This document shows, in pieces, positions 61,919-64,000 of a stretch of 64,000 nt of DNA (position 1 is the first letter of the stretch; each line of letters opens with the position of its first letter). This stretch comes from JBCCGR01 sp039029195 (lineage in GTDB: Bacteria > Pseudomonadota > Alphaproteobacteria > Rhizobiales > Rhizobiaceae): contig JBCCGR010000008.1 in the NCBI GenBank assembly GCA_039029195.1, forward strand, positions 1 through 64,000, in the 5' to 3' direction. A model generated the notes under the pieces. That model searched no databases and had not been told where the DNA came from. It worked only from the letters and a program-made list of their open reading frames with translations. The position numbers and the translations under genes are program-made.

Positions 61919-62126
61919 GGTTCCTGCTCTGGTTTTCTGGCGAGGGCAGTTTTGCGTTTTGCCATCTGTCGCCAGATGACGGGGGGCGTTGCGTCTCTTT
62001 CAAAACACCGCTGAACCAGAAGTGAAGTCTTGCTGGGCGAAGCGGGACTGCGTCCTAGTTGATCTGTGCTAAAGTTGGATCCGTAGACCAAGTGCCCCAG
62101 ACCTGATGAGAAGCGGAGCTTTCTCC

Positions 62127-63278
62127 ATGCCGATCCAAACCCGCAAATTTTCAACCCTTGCCCTGCTCGGAGCCGCAATCGCGCTCAGCAACATTTCCTC
62201 CGATGGGGCGCAGGCGGAAGTGGTTCGCGCCGGAAAAATCAAAGTAAATGTTGAAACAATCGCCAGCGGACTGAAAAACCCCTGGGGGTTGGCATTTGTC
62301 TCCGCCGATACGATGCTGGTTACAGAACGTCCGGGCCGGTTGCGGTTGATCAGCGAAGGGCAAATCTCCGCCCCATTGCGCGGTGTGCCCAAGGTCGCCG
62401 CCGTTGGTCAAGGTGGAATGCTCGATGTCGCGCTTGATCCAGATTTTGCGAATAACAATCTGATCTATCTCAGCTACGCGAAACAATCCTCAGGCGGATA
62501 TGCAACAGCGGTAGGTCGCGGCAAGCTTGTCATCAACGGTTCCCGCGCCAGACTTGATGGTTTTCGCGAGATATTTTCGGTCGCGAAGAAATCAGGTGGT
62601 GGCGTACACTTCGGTTCCCGACTGGTGTTTGGCCGCGACAAAACCCTGTTCATCACATCCGGAGACCGCGGCCAGCAGGACCGTGCCCAGAACCCGTTTG
62701 ATGGCGCCGGCAGCGTGCTGCGCATCAATCGCGATGGATCAATCCCCAAGGACAATCCGTTTGCTGATGGCAAGGACGGAGCACCCGCCATCTGGTCAAC
62801 CGGCCATCGGAACCCGCAAGGTGCCGCACTTCATCCTGAAACCGGTGAACTGTGGACGGTCGAACATGGCGCACGCGGCGGCGACGAGATCAATCGACCG
62901 CTCGCCGGGAAAAATTATGGCTGGCCAGTGATTTCCTACGGCACGCACTATTCCGGACGGAAAATCGGGATTGGCAAGGCGGCGGACGGCTTTGAACAGC
63001 CGCTTTATTATTGGGATCCCTCCATCGCCCCATCAGGCCTCAACTTCTACACCGGAGATGCCATTCCTGAATGGAAGGGCAGCCTGTTTGTCGGAGCACT
63101 CAAATTTCGCATGCTGGTTCGCCTCACAGTGGATGGCACGAAAATAGTCAGCGAGGAGCGCTTGTTCTCGAAGCGCTATGGCCGTATTCGGGACGTTCGC
63201 ACCGGCCCGGCGGGCAATCTGTGGCTTCTGACTGACGCTCGCGACGGCAGAGTGCTGAAGATTTCGCCCGCACAATAG
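62127..63278 (+). CDS. PQQ-dependent sugar dehydrogenase (aldose type)
   Basis: This 383-residue periplasmic enzyme starts at ATG 62127, with GGAG eight bases upstream. It has a signal peptide (to about residue 32, ending GAQA). The six-bladed propeller has family patterns: GLKNPWGLAFV, GQGGMLDVALDPDF, SGDRGQQDRAQNPFDGAGSVLRI, GHRNPQGAALHPETGELW and EHGARGGDEINRP, which provide the PQQ and calcium residues. Such enzymes oxidise glucose or other sugars and feed electrons to the membrane chain. The true substrate is open. Confidence 0.9.
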   Translation: MPIQTRKFSTLALLGAAIALSNISSDGAQAEVVRAGKIKVNVETIASGLKNPWGLAFVSADTMLVTERPGRLRLISEGQISAPLRGVPKVAAVGQGGMLDVALDPDFANNNLIYLSYAKQSSGGYATAVGRGKLVINGSRARLDGFREIFSVAKKSGGGVHFGSRLVFGRDKTLFITSGDRGQQDRAQNPFDGAGSVLRINRDGSIPKDNPFADGKDGAPAIWSTGHRNPQGAALHPETGELWTVEHGARGGDEINRPLAGKNYGWPVISYGTHYSGRKIGIGKAADGFEQPLYYWDPSIAPSGLNFYTGDAIPEWKGSLFVGALKFRMLVRLTVDGTKIVSEERLFSKRYGRIRDVRTGPAGNLWLLTDARDGRVLKISPAQ

Positions 63279-63323
63279 ATCACGGATCATAAAGAGCCGG
63301 TCGTTATCTGAAGGACATCCGGC

Positions 63324-63842
63324 TTGAGGAAGAAATTCGTGACAACGCTGCTCGTCATCATTTGTCTGATCGCGGTGCTGGGCGCTGCATTTGTGATCGT
63401 CGGTCGCGAGCGCAGCTTCGAAATGATGGCGGGGTCTGCTGATCTCGGTGCTGTACCAATTGCGTCGTTAAAACAGAGCAAGCGCACCAATCACGCCCTC
63501 GCCTGCCCTCCGGAACATTGCACAGATCGGCGACCTGATATCGCATCTCCGATCTACGCGCTGTCTGTTGGTGAATTGAGGGACAAATTAAAGACCCAGC
63601 TCGACAAGGAAGCTCTGCTGGAGCCTGTCGGGCACACAGACAACCCGCTGTCAGATCGCTATGTTCAGCGCAGCTATTGGTTCCGTTTTCCGGACACCAT
63701 TCAGATCGACTATATCCCTCTTGGTGACAATAGCTCGACGATTGCGATCTATTCGCGTTCGCAGTTGGGCCGCAAGGATTTCGGGGTCAATCTGGCCCGG
63801 ATTCAGCGCTGGCTTGGTCACATTGCCGACGCAGAAGAATAG
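63324..63842 (+). CDS. DUF1499 family protein
   Basis: This 172-residue protein uses a TTG start at 63324 (AAGGA lies 8-12 bases before); a GTG five codons on is an alternative. It has an N-terminal membrane anchor (FVTTLLVIICLIAVLGAAFVI) and the DUF1499 domain with ACPPEHC and RPDIASPIYAL, then RSYWFRFPDTIQIDYIPL. The Cys pair is typical. The function is unknown. It may be cotranscribed with the dehydrogenase gene. Confidence 0.8.
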   Translation: MRKKFVTTLLVIICLIAVLGAAFVIVGRERSFEMMAGSADLGAVPIASLKQSKRTNHALACPPEHCTDRRPDIASPIYALSVGELRDKLKTQLDKEALLEPVGHTDNPLSDRYVQRSYWFRFPDTIQIDYIPLGDNSSTIAIYSRSQLGRKDFGVNLARIQRWLGHIADAEE

Positions 63843-63867
63843 GCCGGGATCGAAATCCCGGCCCTTT
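63842..63867 (+). terminator. Terminator after the DUF1499 gene
   Basis: GGCCGGGAT-CGAA-ATCCCGGCC, a perfect 9-pair stem, is followed by CTTTATT. It starts within the stop codon and may also end the leftward message from the right. Confidence 0.85.
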
Positions 63868-63893
63868 ATTCAAGTCCGAAAATACCTGGCTGA

Positions 63894-64000
63894 TCAGTTC
63901 ACCTTGTAGGCGTCGATCTGCTTCTTCAGCTCTGCATATTCGGCGCAACCGGTGCCGCAACGCTTTTCGATTTCAACAAGCTGCTCGCGGGCGGATGCCA
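63894..64000 (-). CDS. Hypothetical protein, C-terminal part (cut by window edge)
   Basis: A leftward frame enters from the right edge and ends with TGA at 63894. The visible 35 residues are helical and charged, with RCGTGCAEYAELKKQIDAYK near the end; the two Cys could form a disulfide. There is too little sequence to name it. Confidence 0.5.
   Translation of the reverse strand, partial: ASAREQLVEIEKRCGTGCAEYAELKKQIDAYKVN

Overview
The window is a chromosomal segment of an alphaproteobacterium, most likely of the Hyphomicrobiales (Rhizobiales). This rests on gene content and order: trxB followed by a LsrB/VtlR-type LysR regulator and a small-RNA locus, dnaG next to rpoD, a YqeY protein beside carA, an alphaproteobacterial RpoD with an acidic insert, and the short intergenic palindromes typical of this group. 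The species cannot be named from the sequence alone.

Bases 1 to about 17,090 are the right part of a prophage whose left end lies outside the window. It carries, leftwards, an orphan DNA cytosine methyltransferase (cut by the window edge), an N6-adenine-type methyltransferase, several very small proteins and a Cro-like regulator. A CI-like repressor diverges from these. Then comes a cargo zone (PAS-like, GNAT-like, lipoprotein and two membrane proteins) with a highly folded non-coding stretch near 8.1 kb. Last is a tightly coupled rightward early operon (8.65-16.99 kb) with RecE-like exonuclease, Bet annealing protein, a DUF5131 cysteine protein, HNH nuclease, ASCH, DUF4326 and DUF551 proteins, excisionase and tyrosine integrase. 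Next to the integrase is the 5' half of a tRNA-Tyr gene with a good promoter but no T arm, which marks the attachment site.

Bases 17.3-33.6 kb are core and catabolic genes. They start with rlmB, a secreted Arg-rich protein and an SCP2-domain protein. A beta-oxidation cluster follows: thiolase, PaaG-like crotonase, FadB-like fusion, SDR and two acyl-CoA dehydrogenases, the second lacking the catalytic Glu. A lone ThDP enzyme comes next. Facing it is a ThDP enzyme/enolase-superfamily operon divergent from a GntR regulator, with a likely operator.

Bases 33.6-48.4 kb hold a small lipoprotein unit, a Gfo/Idh/MocA oxidoreductase, hlyU-rpoD-dnaG, a YqeY protein, carA, a zinc metallopeptidase, carB with a possible attenuator, and greA. 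Bases 48.4-64 kb hold a third lone ThDP enzyme, GST and ELM1-like genes, a protein of unknown function, two 2OG-Fe(II) oxygenases flanking an ornithine cyclodeaminase homologue, trxB and lsrB. A 1.07 kb intergenic region after lsrB appears to encode two small RNAs with anti-Shine-Dalgarno loops. The segment ends with msrP, an aspartate aminotransferase, a PQQ-type sugar dehydrogenase and a DUF1499 protein.

Several families of palindromic repeats fill gaps between genes, four of them between convergent or divergent pairs and three between co-directional genes.
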